From positions 1-64,000 of the forward strand of contig JAQBNI010000074.1 of NCBI GenBank assembly GCA_028288625.1: a stretch of 64,000 bases of DNA, read 5' to 3'. Source of the stretch: Bacteroidota bacterium (GTDB lineage Bacteria; Bacteroidota; Bacteroidia; Chitinophagales; JADIYW01). The translations under genes were made by a program, and so were the position numbers. Under the pieces are notes generated by a model that saw only the letters and a list, made by a program, of their open reading frames with translations, was not told the DNA's origin and ran no database searches. Of the stretch, positions 54,509 to 63,401 are shown piece by piece (positions within the stretch are counted from its first letter, which is position 1; the number at the start of each line of letters is the position of its first letter).

Positions 54509-54543
54509 AGTGAATTACTATTTACGATGTGCAAATTACGATT
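54509..54543. repeat. Heptamer array G (5 units) abutting the murB start
   Basis: On the coding strand units such as AATCGTA, CATCGTA and AATAGTA in exact 7-bp register; the last unit ends at 54509, next to the TTG start codon at 54508. Confidence 0.75.
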
Positions 54544-54604
54544 TTTATTTTAGTGAGAATGAGAATGCGTCCCGGTAAATAGAAGGCTTAATCTTTGGAA
54601 TAAC

Positions 54605-55564
54605 CTAATTAATCGATCTCATCCAAAACGCACCCGGTTGTCTTTTTGGTTGAGATTTTAATATTGGACAAGCAACTGATAGTTTTTCGAAATGGTTATT
54701 TTTTAAATAATTCAAAGCACCTATTACTTCGTACTTGTTGTTATTACTTAAGTATGCTTCCAATAAATATTGTTCATTCCATAAGCGATGTTCAATAAAC
54801 AACCATTCCGCAGGATAATCTCTTGGTGAAAAAATATCATGAATATGTACAAGGACATTTTTATTTAGTGCAGGTAATATCTCCAGGTATTCTATGAGTA
54901 CATCTCCTTGTGGTCTGATGATATGAGACGAATCGATGAATAAAATGTCATTATCTGTCAGCCTTTTGAAAAAATCAATCGGCACATCTTCAACCTTCTT
55001 TCTCAAAACTTCTACTCGTGTAGATTCCAGCCAGGGCATTTCATAAGGTTCAATACAAATATGGTTGCATGTATACTGAGGGTCTTGCGTTTTATTGTGT
55101 TCTATGGCTTTCATTGCCATAAGCGTCGACATACCACTCCCAATTTCAATAACATTTTTAGGTTTAAAATGCCTGATCATATTATAAAGATATTCAGAAT
55201 CCCCGGATTCATACCGCCCGTTATTGTAGTAATATCCCAATTCTCCGGGGCTGTTCATTGGAATAGATAACAATTCATTTTGGTAACGGAATTTGTCAAG
55301 AAGATCCAGTTGAAATTCGACATTCATATTTATACCCGGTAAATACCGGTCCTGATCCAAAGGTTTTTTCAGATGTTTTTGAGGATTAATAAGCGGTTGA
55401 TAATAATGATCTCTGATAGGTAAGACGCCAAAGCTTCTTAATAATTTATGGGTGACCGGCATCACCCTTTCGTTCGACCTGGTAATAACAATATTCCAGA
55501 GAGATGTAATTATTGTAATAGGAATACCAAGAATATCTATAACTCTTTTTAATAATTTTTTCAT
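54605..55564 (-). CDS. Class I SAM-dependent methyltransferase (Methyltransf_24 type)
   Basis: About 319 residues. The SAM-binding motif I is KPKNVIEIGSGMSTLMAMKA, followed by CIEPYEMPWLE (acidic ribose ligand) and the FIDSSHIIRPQGDV region, which resembles TylF/Methyltransf_24 enzymes acting on sugars or small molecules. An N-terminal 60-80 residue extension begins with a hydrophobic helix (IPITIITSLWNIVI), so it may be membrane-associated. ATG 55564 is chosen over TTG 55588. The substrate is unknown. Confidence 0.75.
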   Translation of the reverse strand: MKKLLKRVIDILGIPITIITSLWNIVITRSNERVMPVTHKLLRSFGVLPIRDHYYQPLINPQKHLKKPLDQDRYLPGINMNVEFQLDLLDKFRYQNELLSIPMNSPGELGYYYNNGRYESGDSEYLYNMIRHFKPKNVIEIGSGMSTLMAMKAIEHNKTQDPQYTCNHICIEPYEMPWLESTRVEVLRKKVEDVPIDFFKRLTDNDILFIDSSHIIRPQGDVLIEYLEILPALNKNVLVHIHDIFSPRDYPAEWLFIEHRLWNEQYLLEAYLSNNNKYEVIGALNYLKNNHFEKLSVACPILKSQPKRQPGAFWMRSIN

Positions 55565-55648
55565 AAACAAATATAAGAATTTAATCAAAGAGGGAAGTTG
55601 CTAAAAAATGTTTATTAGATATTCGATAGATAAATTAGCAGTTTATTA

Positions 55649-57121
55649 TCATTCTCCCAGCCTGTTCAATCCTGCCTTAGCTTCTGCATCTATGCTGTTC
55701 GTATATTCATCTTTGTCGAGTTCGATCGCTTTTTTATAATACAGGATTGCATTTGATTTTTTATGCTGCTGCTCAAATATTGCTGCCACTTTCACACAAG
55801 CATTCGCCGCAAAATAATAATCATAAGATTGTCCTTTCTGAATAGCCAGTAAATAATACTTCACTGCATCATCCGCATTATTTAACTCATCATAAATTCT
55901 TCCTTTGCGGTAATAATATTCTATCTGGTCGCGGCTGCGGGTTAATTTTTCCGGCTTTATATTATTCACAACTGTTAAAGCCTTATCAAAATAAGATCCG
56001 TCGGATAAAATTCTAGACTTTAATAACTCTTTGTTTGGAATAAAATTTTGTTCTGCTTCTTTCTGTGCGGATTTATCTTCGTCAGTCGGCGCATCTTTTA
56101 CCTGCAGGATCTGCTGCATATATTGTTTGTATACGTCGGGATTGCCGTTTATAAGGTTGTACCACGCGAGTTTGCGGTATGCCTCTTTCTGATAAGATCG
56201 TCCTTTGTTATTTACAATGAATTTTTTAATGTATACATCTGCATCCGAATCCAGTTTATTGAGTTTTGCATTGCCGTATAAGAAATCGAGAAAAGGGAAA
56301 GGATAATATTCACTTCCTGTTGGATGATTAGTTAGTAGAGAAATTACCTTGTCGTTTTTTCCAGTGTGAGAAGCAACTGTGGCTGCAATAAAATAATTCA
56401 ACAGATTGTCGCCAAGCGGGATATTTGTATTTTCGATCATATTCCATGCAGTCGTTTTATCTTTCTGCAAATGCAGCACCAGCAAGGTATACATGATGAT
56501 CGTCTCTTCCTTAAACTGGAAATTCTCATCCTTCATCACCGAATTTAATTCTTTCAAGCCTTCGTCGATGGAGCCTTTTAAACCAAGCAGTTTGGCGCCG
56601 AATTTATATTTGTCGGGTACAGCGCCGAAGATGGTATGCAACAATCCAAGGCTCTTAAGGTTCGGTTTAAAATCGGGATATTTTTTCTGGTTGCTAAGCA
56701 ACAGCGAGTATGCTTTTTTCACTTCAAAAACCGCGGTGAAATATTCACCGAATTTTATTTTACACAGCGCCCATTGCAAATGCATATCCGCCTGCGTATA
56801 TAAATAATAAGGCGAATTAGAATTTCCATTTTTTAATTTTTCCAGCCTTGCATTCACCCTTGGCTCCATCTGGTTGAAAAGTGTTTGATTGTCGTTGACA
56901 TACAGCTTTAAAAAATCAGCATAATTTTCAATAAAAACAGGCAGGTAGTTTTTCGGATTTTCTTTTTTTTCTTTTTCCAGCATTTGCAATCCTTCTGTAA
57001 TCTTTAATTTAAAGATCGATTGGTATGCTTGCCTGCAATTCGAATTAAATTCAAAATTCTGGGCGGAAACAGAATTGATCCGGCAGCATAAAAAAAGAAT
57101 GATCAGCAAGAAAGTTCGCAC
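55649..57121 (-). CDS. Secreted TPR-repeat protein
   Basis: About 490 residues, start uncertain (GTG 57121 or TTG 57175). An N-terminal signal ends near CRINSVSAQ. The rest is helical with TPR-like repeats, the clearest at the C-terminus (YYYRKGRIYDELNNADDAVKYYLLAIQKG and the following AILYYKKAIELDK). I do not recognise a family beyond TPR. It is a single gene, divergent from the following outer-membrane protein gene. Confidence 0.72.
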   Translation of the reverse strand: MRTFLLIILFLCCRINSVSAQNFEFNSNCRQAYQSIFKLKITEGLQMLEKEKKENPKNYLPVFIENYADFLKLYVNDNQTLFNQMEPRVNARLEKLKNGNSNSPYYLYTQADMHLQWALCKIKFGEYFTAVFEVKKAYSLLLSNQKKYPDFKPNLKSLGLLHTIFGAVPDKYKFGAKLLGLKGSIDEGLKELNSVMKDENFQFKEETIIMYTLLVLHLQKDKTTAWNMIENTNIPLGDNLLNYFIAATVASHTGKNDKVISLLTNHPTGSEYYPFPFLDFLYGNAKLNKLDSDADVYIKKFIVNNKGRSYQKEAYRKLAWYNLINGNPDVYKQYMQQILQVKDAPTDEDKSAQKEAEQNFIPNKELLKSRILSDGSYFDKALTVVNNIKPEKLTRSRDQIEYYYRKGRIYDELNNADDAVKYYLLAIQKGQSYDYYFAANACVKVAAIFEQQHKKSNAILYYKKAIELDKDEYTNSIDAEAKAGLNRLGE

Positions 57122-57215
57122 GAAATAAAAATACGAAAAAATAAACAAGGCAGACCGGCTTGCAGTAGTAAACAATTCTTCATAAATAGTTCGGGCTGTT
57201 TTTAAGAGAATACTT

Positions 57216-57223
57216 TATTTTTG
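57216..57223 (+). promoter_or_regulatory. -7 element TATTTTTG of the outer-membrane protein gene
   Basis: Full match to TAnnTTTG, with ATG 57236 12 bp later; supports that start over ATA/ATT-like codons or the in-frame Met at 57221. No clear -33 TTG. Confidence 0.4.
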
Positions 57224-57235
57224 ATAAAAATCACT

Positions 57236-57910
57236 ATGAGAGTTCTTCTTTTGTTTATTGTTCTGTTTTCCTCCAGGTTTATATTCGCCCAGGATGATAT
57301 TGTTTTAGACCTTGATTCCATTAAGAATATAAAGACGACGCGTTATTCTTCAGTGAACGAAGTAGGCGTGGCGATCAATATAGGCGGAACGGTTATAGAC
57401 AAGCTGCCAAGCCATACAACAAAAACCAAGCAAGGCATCGATAAGCCAAGTGTGATGATCCGCACCGTGCATGGCATCCTTATTAACCCTAAGTTTTTTA
57501 TCGGTGCAGGATTGGGGATTGATTTTCTTCCAAGCGGGGGGACAACCGGTGGTTCTTTTTTGGTAACGTTCCCGATCTTTGCAGAATTCCGCGAATATAT
57601 TCTTGATGGGAATTTCAATATCTTTTTCTCAGAGCGTTTAGGCGGCGCAATATTCCTCGATAAAAAAGTAAACACGTTAAGCGGTCAGAAGCGCACATCT
57701 TCCGGCGCGTTCGGGGAGTTTATGATCGGCGGGAGATATGTGCCGTCCAGCAAAAAACTCGCCATACATTTTGGTGTCGGTTACCGCTTGCAACATTTGC
57801 AAACAAAAGTGAATTTTACGGATACTTCTACACCTACACAGGTAATTAGTAATGTAAAACAAATTACGATCAAACATTACATCCCGGTATCCATCGGTGT
57901 TACCTTCTAA
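57236..57910 (+). CDS. Probable outer-membrane beta-barrel protein
   Basis: About 224 residues with signal peptide (LLLFIVLFSSRFIFAQ). Alternating beta strands (FFIGAGLGIDFLP, FLVTFPIFAEFREY, FNIFFSERLGGAIF, LAIHFGVGYRLQHL) end in a barrel-like final strand (YIPVSIGVTF). No further function can be assigned. Its stop codon TAA (57908-57910) overlaps the convergent stop of batE (57907-57909). Confidence 0.75.
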   Translation: MRVLLLFIVLFSSRFIFAQDDIVLDLDSIKNIKTTRYSSVNEVGVAINIGGTVIDKLPSHTTKTKQGIDKPSVMIRTVHGILINPKFFIGAGLGIDFLPSGGTTGGSFLVTFPIFAEFREYILDGNFNIFFSERLGGAIFLDKKVNTLSGQKRTSSGAFGEFMIGGRYVPSSKKLAIHFGVGYRLQHLQTKVNFTDTSTPTQVISNVKQITIKHYIPVSIGVTF

Positions 57911-58689
57911 ATAGATTCGAGTGCAGCGTGTTGTACCCAGCCTTCTTTCCCGTTCGGCAATTCAATTTTTATCCAGCAGTTAGCATCTCTATCTGTTAGT
58001 TTCACTTTGATGCCTGCTTGTAGGGAGTCAGTTATTTTTGAGGAAGCAACAGGTGTTCTTTGAACAGGAGTTTTATCCAGGAAGACAATCGCGTATTCAC
58101 TTACCTTTTCCTGTTTGTACCGGAAGTAAGTTAAATAACCAAAACACAGAGATAATAAAAATAAGATGATACCAAATTTTCTGCTCAGGGTGCTTTTCCC
58201 AAAAAAATAAAAACAGAAAAAGATACTGCTCAACCAAAGACATGCGAGCATCCAGTGACTCCATTGATTGGAAGACCTGCTGTTCAGGAAATTTTTCGAA
58301 TACTTGGTGACGAAGAATTCCCTGCTGAATTCTATTTTAGAAAAAAGCTTGTTGTTGGTGAGAGAAAGATTCTTGTCGATATATTTATTGCCGGGATCCA
58401 GTTTTTTTGCCTTTTCGTAATACAAAATTGCTTCAGGATATTTTTGGAGGTGATAATAAGTATTGCCGAGATTGAAATATGCGTTTACATTATTTTTATC
58501 TTTTGCGATCACCAGTAAATAAAAGTGTCCGGCTTCGTCAAATTGCTTGCTTTTATAATAACTGTTGGCAGTTTTAAATAGTGTTTTTGTATCCTGAGAA
58601 AAAGAAGAAACAGAAAATAAAATAAAGTATAGTAATATCCCCGCGTGAATTACGGAGAACTTTAAAAGATATGTAAGTCTTTTATTCAT
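57907..58689 (-). CDS. batE: BatE: TPR and SH3-domain protein of the aerotolerance operon
   Basis: 260 residues. N-terminal hydrophobic segment, TPR units (TANSYYKSKQFDEAGHFYLLVI; NLGNTYYHLQKYPEAILYYEKA), a pair of transmembrane helices (about 150-190) and a C-terminal SH3-like domain (SKITDSLQAGIKVKLTDRDAN, ending KEGWVQHAALESI). It is last of the Bat genes in this operon, 0 bp from batD. It stops within a 4-bp overlap of the convergent outer-membrane protein gene. The Bat proteins aid survival under oxygen or envelope stress in known cases. Confidence 0.85.
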   Translation of the reverse strand: MNKRLTYLLKFSVIHAGILLYFILFSVSSFSQDTKTLFKTANSYYKSKQFDEAGHFYLLVIAKDKNNVNAYFNLGNTYYHLQKYPEAILYYEKAKKLDPGNKYIDKNLSLTNNKLFSKIEFSREFFVTKYSKNFLNSRSSNQWSHWMLACLWLSSIFFCFYFFGKSTLSRKFGIILFLLSLCFGYLTYFRYKQEKVSEYAIVFLDKTPVQRTPVASSKITDSLQAGIKVKLTDRDANCWIKIELPNGKEGWVQHAALESI

Positions 58690-60561
58690 CTAACTTTTTA
58701 TTTGCTCTTCAAAATCAATAATTAATTCTATCGCCTTGCTGTATGTTTGCTGCATGGAATCTTTTTTTCCAACCTGTGAAAACAAAGATTGCTCACAGGT
58801 ATCGAGCGTATGTTTCAGTTCTTCTATTTTTTCCTGCGGGATATTTTTCAGGCTTAATTTTTCCGCCATATTTTCTTTCGACAATTCACTTTGAGGAATG
58901 TATAATTTATCGGAAAGATATTCCCACAATGCGCGGATCACTTCATTATAAAATCCCTGCTCATTGTTTTGCTGCAATAATTTTTTAGCCGTTGTCATCC
59001 TTCGAAGTGCAATACGGTTCGCTTTTTTCCTTCTCAATGAAAGTAATTCGCCTTCCGTGTAATCGCGTTTCCTGAAGATAAATCCAAATAGCAACAAGAC
59101 AACCGGCAGGGCTGTGAATGTCCAGAAGCCGGCACTTCCCGCAAAATTATTTACGCTTACATACTGTTGCCGGATTCCGTAAATTCCTTTTGATGTATTT
59201 TGTTTTTCCCGCTTAAAGAAATTGATCACATTCTGGCTGATCTTCGCTTCTCCTTCCACATCGATCTCTGTTTCCGGGAGTGTGTACTTTATATAATCTC
59301 CCTTTTCAATATCGAAATAAGCAAATTCATATTTTGGCAGCTTGTACTTTCCTCCATCCTGCGGGACTAATATATATTCAAAGCTTTTTGATCCTGAAAC
59401 GACACTGCCATTGTTTGCATAATCATCTTTTATTTTAGGCTCGTACGCTTCAAACTCTTCCGGGAATTGCAATTTTGGCGGTGTGATCGATTTTAAATTT
59501 CCTGTTCCGGTATATACTACTTTAAGCGATACCGGTTCGCCGACTTTTACTTTTGTCTTATCGTATTTTGCATTAAACGAAAATTTACCAACTGCACCGC
59601 TGAAAGTCGCAGGCTTATTTTTTTCAGGTAATGGTTTCACATTAATATTTACCGTATTGCTTTTTGATTTGAATTCAAATTGACGGTAATCAGGCACCTG
59701 GAAAAATCCCATCTGCACATAAACCATCAAGTCAGCAATTCCTGAAAATTCCAATGCGGGAATGGTAAAATTTCCGGACCTGGTTGGAAATAAAGTTACC
59801 CGTGTTATTTCCTGCATGTGATAATCCTTACCATTATATTTCTCAACAACCGGCTTACGGTTTTCGTCTAATTTATATTCTTCAGATAAGAAACCATCGT
59901 ATGCCGGCATTTTGTCCGGAATTAATTGTTCGATATTCACACCAAAATATAATTTATAGGAAAGCGTGAGTTGTTCACCAACATATACAGAAGTTGTGGT
60001 CGGGATTACGCGAAGAAATACATTCTGATTAATATAATTACCGGCATCGGTTTGTTCTTTCTGATTTTGTGGCTGTGTTTGCTGCTGGAAAGCATCAAAA
60101 GGATCATTCGATTGTTGAGGTTGTTTTGCAGGAGCCACCACTTTTATATAAACTGTATTCGACCTCATTTCATTTCCGCTGATAATAGCCGCCGCCGCCG
60201 CAATCGTAAACTCACCTTGTTTCCTCGGCTGTAAAGTATACGTATAAGAAATTGATTTGGAAACCCGTCCATTCACTACGGAAACATTGGTGCTTTGAGC
60301 CGGAGCACCTAACTGATCGAAACCATCAAATTTAGGAGGAACAAAACGCTCGAGGCTGCCATTCTCCACTGAATAGGTAATATCGAATGTGTAATTTAAC
60401 GGGACTTCTCTTGTATCGGCAGTTGCAGTGAAGCGCTGTGAGAAAGAGGTGAAAGGTGTAAGTAGTAAGGTGAAAGTTATAAGGTATAAGGAGTAAGGTA
60501 TAAGTCTCAACATAGTATTGAGATACTTATTACTTACTACTTTGTACTTACTACTTTTCAT
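58690..60561 (-). CDS. batD: BatD (BatA-associated oxygen tolerance protein) with repeat-encoded signal peptide
   Basis: 623 residues. It has beta-sandwich domains typical of BatD (DTREVPLNYTFDITYSVENG; GEPVSLKVVYTGTGNLKSI), a Gln-rich linker near residue 170, and a C-terminal transmembrane helix (about 455-480) followed by a cytoplasmic helical tail with RRKKANRIALRR. The ATG at 60561 directly follows the batC stop. The first 42 residues (through FTSFSQ) are encoded by heptamer array H. An internal ATG at 60513 would start just before the hydrophobic core. It is co-transcribed with batC and batE. Confidence 0.87.
   Translation of the reverse strand: MKSSKYKVVSNKYLNTMLRLIPYSLYLITFTLLLTPFTSFSQRFTATADTREVPLNYTFDITYSVENGSLERFVPPKFDGFDQLGAPAQSTNVSVVNGRVSKSISYTYTLQPRKQGEFTIAAAAAIISGNEMRSNTVYIKVVAPAKQPQQSNDPFDAFQQQTQPQNQKEQTDAGNYINQNVFLRVIPTTTSVYVGEQLTLSYKLYFGVNIEQLIPDKMPAYDGFLSEEYKLDENRKPVVEKYNGKDYHMQEITRVTLFPTRSGNFTIPALEFSGIADLMVYVQMGFFQVPDYRQFEFKSKSNTVNINVKPLPEKNKPATFSGAVGKFSFNAKYDKTKVKVGEPVSLKVVYTGTGNLKSITPPKLQFPEEFEAYEPKIKDDYANNGSVVSGSKSFEYILVPQDGGKYKLPKYEFAYFDIEKGDYIKYTLPETEIDVEGEAKISQNVINFFKREKQNTSKGIYGIRQQYVSVNNFAGSAGFWTFTALPVVLLLFGFIFRKRDYTEGELLSLRRKKANRIALRRMTTAKKLLQQNNEQGFYNEVIRALWEYLSDKLYIPQSELSKENMAEKLSLKNIPQEKIEELKHTLDTCEQSLFSQVGKKDSMQQTYSKAIELIIDFEEQIKS
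60449..60560. repeat. Heptamer array H, two inverted arms at the batD start
   Basis: Plus-strand units of the type GTATAAG or GTGAAAG (eight, 60449-60504), then a 21-bp core holding TCTCAA / TTGAGA as a perfect inverted repeat, then units of the type CTTACTA (five, 60526-60560). The two arms are inverted relative to each other. They encode BatD residues 1-38. Confidence 0.9.
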
Positions 60562-61359
60562 CTACCAGTCTTTTTGAACTTTTGAACTTTGCGGTTTATT
60601 TTTATCCCTGATGAGTTTTTGCTCCACCTTTGTCTCGTCGTTAGCAATATCATCCAGCCTTTTCTGAGCTTCTTCCAGGCTCATTTGTCCCTGTTGTTGT
60701 TGCTTTTGCTGCTGCTGTTTATCCTGCTGACCCTGTTGTTGCTGCGGATTATTTTTTTCATTCTGTTGCGGGTTATTCTGCTGCTGATTTTTATCTTGTT
60801 TCTTATCCTGTTTATCTTTCTGATTATTTTTTTCGCCGCCTCCATTCTTTTTAATTTTAGACAATGCCATCATTAAATTATATTTTGCTTCCTGGTCTTT
60901 CGGATTTAATTTCAAAGATGTTTTATATGCTTTAGCGCTTTCTTCATATTTTTCCTGCTTGTACCATGTATTACCTATGTTGTAAAATGCTTTCGCCTGG
61001 ATGTCCGTGTTGCCGGTAAGTCTTGCAGCTGCTGCATATTGATCCTTCGCTTTGTCGAGTTCATTTAATTTAAAATAGGCATCTCCCTGGTTAAAATTTG
61101 CGCGCACATCCTTTGGCGCTTTTTGCAATGCCTTACTGTAACTTTCCGTGGCGTTGTTATATTTCTCGTTATTATAAAACCTGTTTCCCTGTCTCAATAA
61201 TTTATTGCTGCTTTGTGCAGCGCACTTATTGGAAGATAAAAGGATCCAGCCAAGTAATGCAATTTTCAGGAATACCTTTAATAGAAAAACAATGAATACT
61301 GTTTTTTTATTCTGCCTCATCCATATTTTAATATTTATTAATTTTTGTTTCATTAACAT
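60562..61359 (-). CDS. batC: BatC: TPR protein with Gln-rich region
   Basis: 265 residues. N-terminal signal or anchor (about 18-45), TPR units (RQGNRFYNNEKYNNATESYSKAL; NFNQGDAYFKLNELDKAKDQYA; NIGNTWYKQEKYEESAKAYKT), then a long low-complexity Gln/Asn/Lys tract (about 175-225) and a conserved C-terminal segment (SLEEAQKRLDDIANDETKV). It is part of the Bat envelope complex. batB ends 3 bp upstream and batD starts immediately after its stop. Confidence 0.88.
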   Translation of the reverse strand: MLMKQKLINIKIWMRQNKKTVFIVFLLKVFLKIALLGWILLSSNKCAAQSSNKLLRQGNRFYNNEKYNNATESYSKALQKAPKDVRANFNQGDAYFKLNELDKAKDQYAAAARLTGNTDIQAKAFYNIGNTWYKQEKYEESAKAYKTSLKLNPKDQEAKYNLMMALSKIKKNGGGEKNNQKDKQDKKQDKNQQQNNPQQNEKNNPQQQQGQQDKQQQQKQQQQGQMSLEEAQKRLDDIANDETKVEQKLIRDKNKPQSSKVQKDW

Positions 61360-61362
61360 CTG

Positions 61363-62391
61363 TTAAACCGTCTCGTTTTTAAAATCGAAAAATTTCTTCC
61401 GGTATGTAATAAAAAAATCTGCCAGCAATAATAGCAATGCAAATGCAAGGAAATATTGGAACTGTTCCACAAAATCCGTAAACACTTTATCGTTGATCGT
61501 TTTTGTTTCCATTTTTGCGATATCCTTTGAAAGGAATTCTGCGACCTGCTTTGCATTATCCAGGTAATAAAAATTTCCATTACCGCCTTTCGCTAATGCC
61601 TGCAGCATATTTGAATTCATTTTAGAAATGATCACCTGCCCGCTGTCATCTTTTTTCTCTGTGATCTTATTCCCATTTTGATCATAAACAGGAATGGTTC
61701 CGCCGCCCGGTGTTCCTACACCAACGGTAAATATTCTGGAGCCGTCAGATGCAATTTCTTCCGCCTTTGTGATCGCGTTTTCTTCATGATCTTCCCCGTC
61801 CGTGATCACGATAATGGCTTTATATTTTTTATCTGTTGCTTTAAATGCATTTTCTGATTGCTCCAATGCATTAGCGATAATAGTACCTTGCGTTGGAACC
61901 GAATTTGTATTAATAGAGCGCAGATATAATAACAACGACGAATAATCTACTGTCAGCGGCATTTGCAGATATGCATTTCCTGCAAAGATCACCAAGCCTA
62001 CACGGTCGCCATCCAGTTTTTTCAACAAGGTTTGGATAAGCAATTTTGATTTCTCCAGCCTGCTTGGAACAACATCCTGCGAAAGCATGCTTTTGGAAAC
62101 GTCTAATGCGATCACGACATCAATGCCTTTTCGCTGGATCTTTTCCATCTTCGTTCCCATCTGCGGCTGAGCCAGGGAAATGATCAGCAGTGATCCTATT
62201 AAGTTGAAAAAAATAAATTTAATCAGGGATTTGTTTTCGTTCCTGTCAGGCATTAACCGTTTTAAAAGATCGATGTTGCCGATCTTCTGCAATTGTTTTT
62301 TGGTCTGGTAACCGGCATAAAAATATATGACTACTGCAATTGGTATCAGCAAAAGCAGCAATAAAAATTCTGTATGTTCAAATCGGATCAT
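61363..62391 (-). CDS. batB: BatB: VWA-domain membrane protein
   Basis: 342 residues: two N-terminal transmembrane helices (about 8-25 and 55-75), a VWA domain with the MIDAS motif DVSKSM near 95-100 and further metal-site Thr/Asp (IVITDGEDHEENA), and a C-terminal helix (about 315-333). It pairs with BatA. It overlaps batA by 1 nt. Confidence 0.9.
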   Translation of the reverse strand: MIRFEHTEFLLLLLLIPIAVVIYFYAGYQTKKQLQKIGNIDLLKRLMPDRNENKSLIKFIFFNLIGSLLIISLAQPQMGTKMEKIQRKGIDVVIALDVSKSMLSQDVVPSRLEKSKLLIQTLLKKLDGDRVGLVIFAGNAYLQMPLTVDYSSLLLYLRSINTNSVPTQGTIIANALEQSENAFKATDKKYKAIIVITDGEDHEENAITKAEEIASDGSRIFTVGVGTPGGGTIPVYDQNGNKITEKKDDSGQVIISKMNSNMLQALAKGGNGNFYYLDNAKQVAEFLSKDIAKMETKTINDKVFTDFVEQFQYFLAFALLLLLADFFITYRKKFFDFKNETV

Positions 62392-63398
62392 TATGCCAAA
62401 ATCGTTTTTAAATATGTTCCGCTTAAAATAAAGTGTGCCACCAAAAACAACAATGCAAAGAATGCGAATACATGGAAGTGTTCGCTTTTCCTGTGGTAGT
62501 TGCTGATCTTTATTTTTGATTTTTCCAGTTTATCAATATTGTTATAGATGTTTTTTAAGGACGAATTGTTAGTAGCGCGAAAATAATTACCGCCTGTTTC
62601 CCGCGCCATTTCCCTGAGCAGCTGTTCATCAATCTGCACCGGCATACTTTGGTAAAATGTATTTCCGTTTTGATCCGTGAAAGGATAAGGCGCGGTGCCG
62701 TTCTTGCCAATTCCAATAGTGTATACCCGTATGCCAAAAGCCTTGGTGATCCTGATGGCGGTATATGGATCGATATAACCTGTATTGTTTACACCATCCG
62801 TCATCAGGATAATTATTTTTGTTTTTGATTTGCTTTCCTTCAGGCGTGCAACAGCTGTCGCCAGACCCATGCCAATTGCTGTTCTGTCTGTCACCATACC
62901 GCTATGGATGTCTTTAAATAAATTCATCAATACCTGGTGGTCAATCGTGATAGGGCATTGTGTAAAGCTCTCTCCTGCAAAGATCACTAAGCCTATCCTG
63001 TCATTCGGTCTGTCTTCAATAAATTTCATTGCAATTTTTTTTGCAGCTTCTAAACGATCGGGTTCAAAGTCTTTTGCGAGCATCGACCCTGAAATATCAA
63101 GCGATAAAACGATATCGATTCCCTGGGTTGAAATTTCTTTTTCAGACAACGCACTTTGCGGTCGCGCTAATGCAATCACCATAAATATATACGACAATAT
63201 TTTCAGCAAGGGTAAACCCGGCAGCAGCTTTACTCTTAAAGATCTTGACTGTGCCAGCACTCCGCCATGCTGCGGAATGCTAAAAGTTGCGTAAAAGGTT
63301 TTTCGCTTGTAGTACGACCAATACACCAATAAGGGCACTGCCAGCAATAACCAGAAATATTGTGGATGCGCAAATGTGTATGGAACCAGTCTAAACAT
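62391..63398 (-). CDS. batA: BatA: VWA-domain membrane protein
   Basis: 335 residues with the same layout as BatB: helices near 10-25 and 60-75, VWA MIDAS motif DISGSM near 100-105, DGVNNTG further on, and a C-terminal helix. BatA and BatB form the VWA core of the Bat complex. It follows the upstream operon gene by 3 bp. Confidence 0.9.
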   Translation of the reverse strand: MFRLVPYTFAHPQYFWLLLAVPLLVYWSYYKRKTFYATFSIPQHGGVLAQSRSLRVKLLPGLPLLKILSYIFMVIALARPQSALSEKEISTQGIDIVLSLDISGSMLAKDFEPDRLEAAKKIAMKFIEDRPNDRIGLVIFAGESFTQCPITIDHQVLMNLFKDIHSGMVTDRTAIGMGLATAVARLKESKSKTKIIILMTDGVNNTGYIDPYTAIRITKAFGIRVYTIGIGKNGTAPYPFTDQNGNTFYQSMPVQIDEQLLREMARETGGNYFRATNNSSLKNIYNNIDKLEKSKIKISNYHRKSEHFHVFAFFALLFLVAHFILSGTYLKTILA

Positions 63399-63401
63399 TT
63401 T

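Noticed and set aside
55568-55575. TATATTTG on the minus strand as promoter of the methyltransferase gene
   Set aside because: The predicted transcription start would fall inside the start codon at 55564 and no -33 element is at the right distance.
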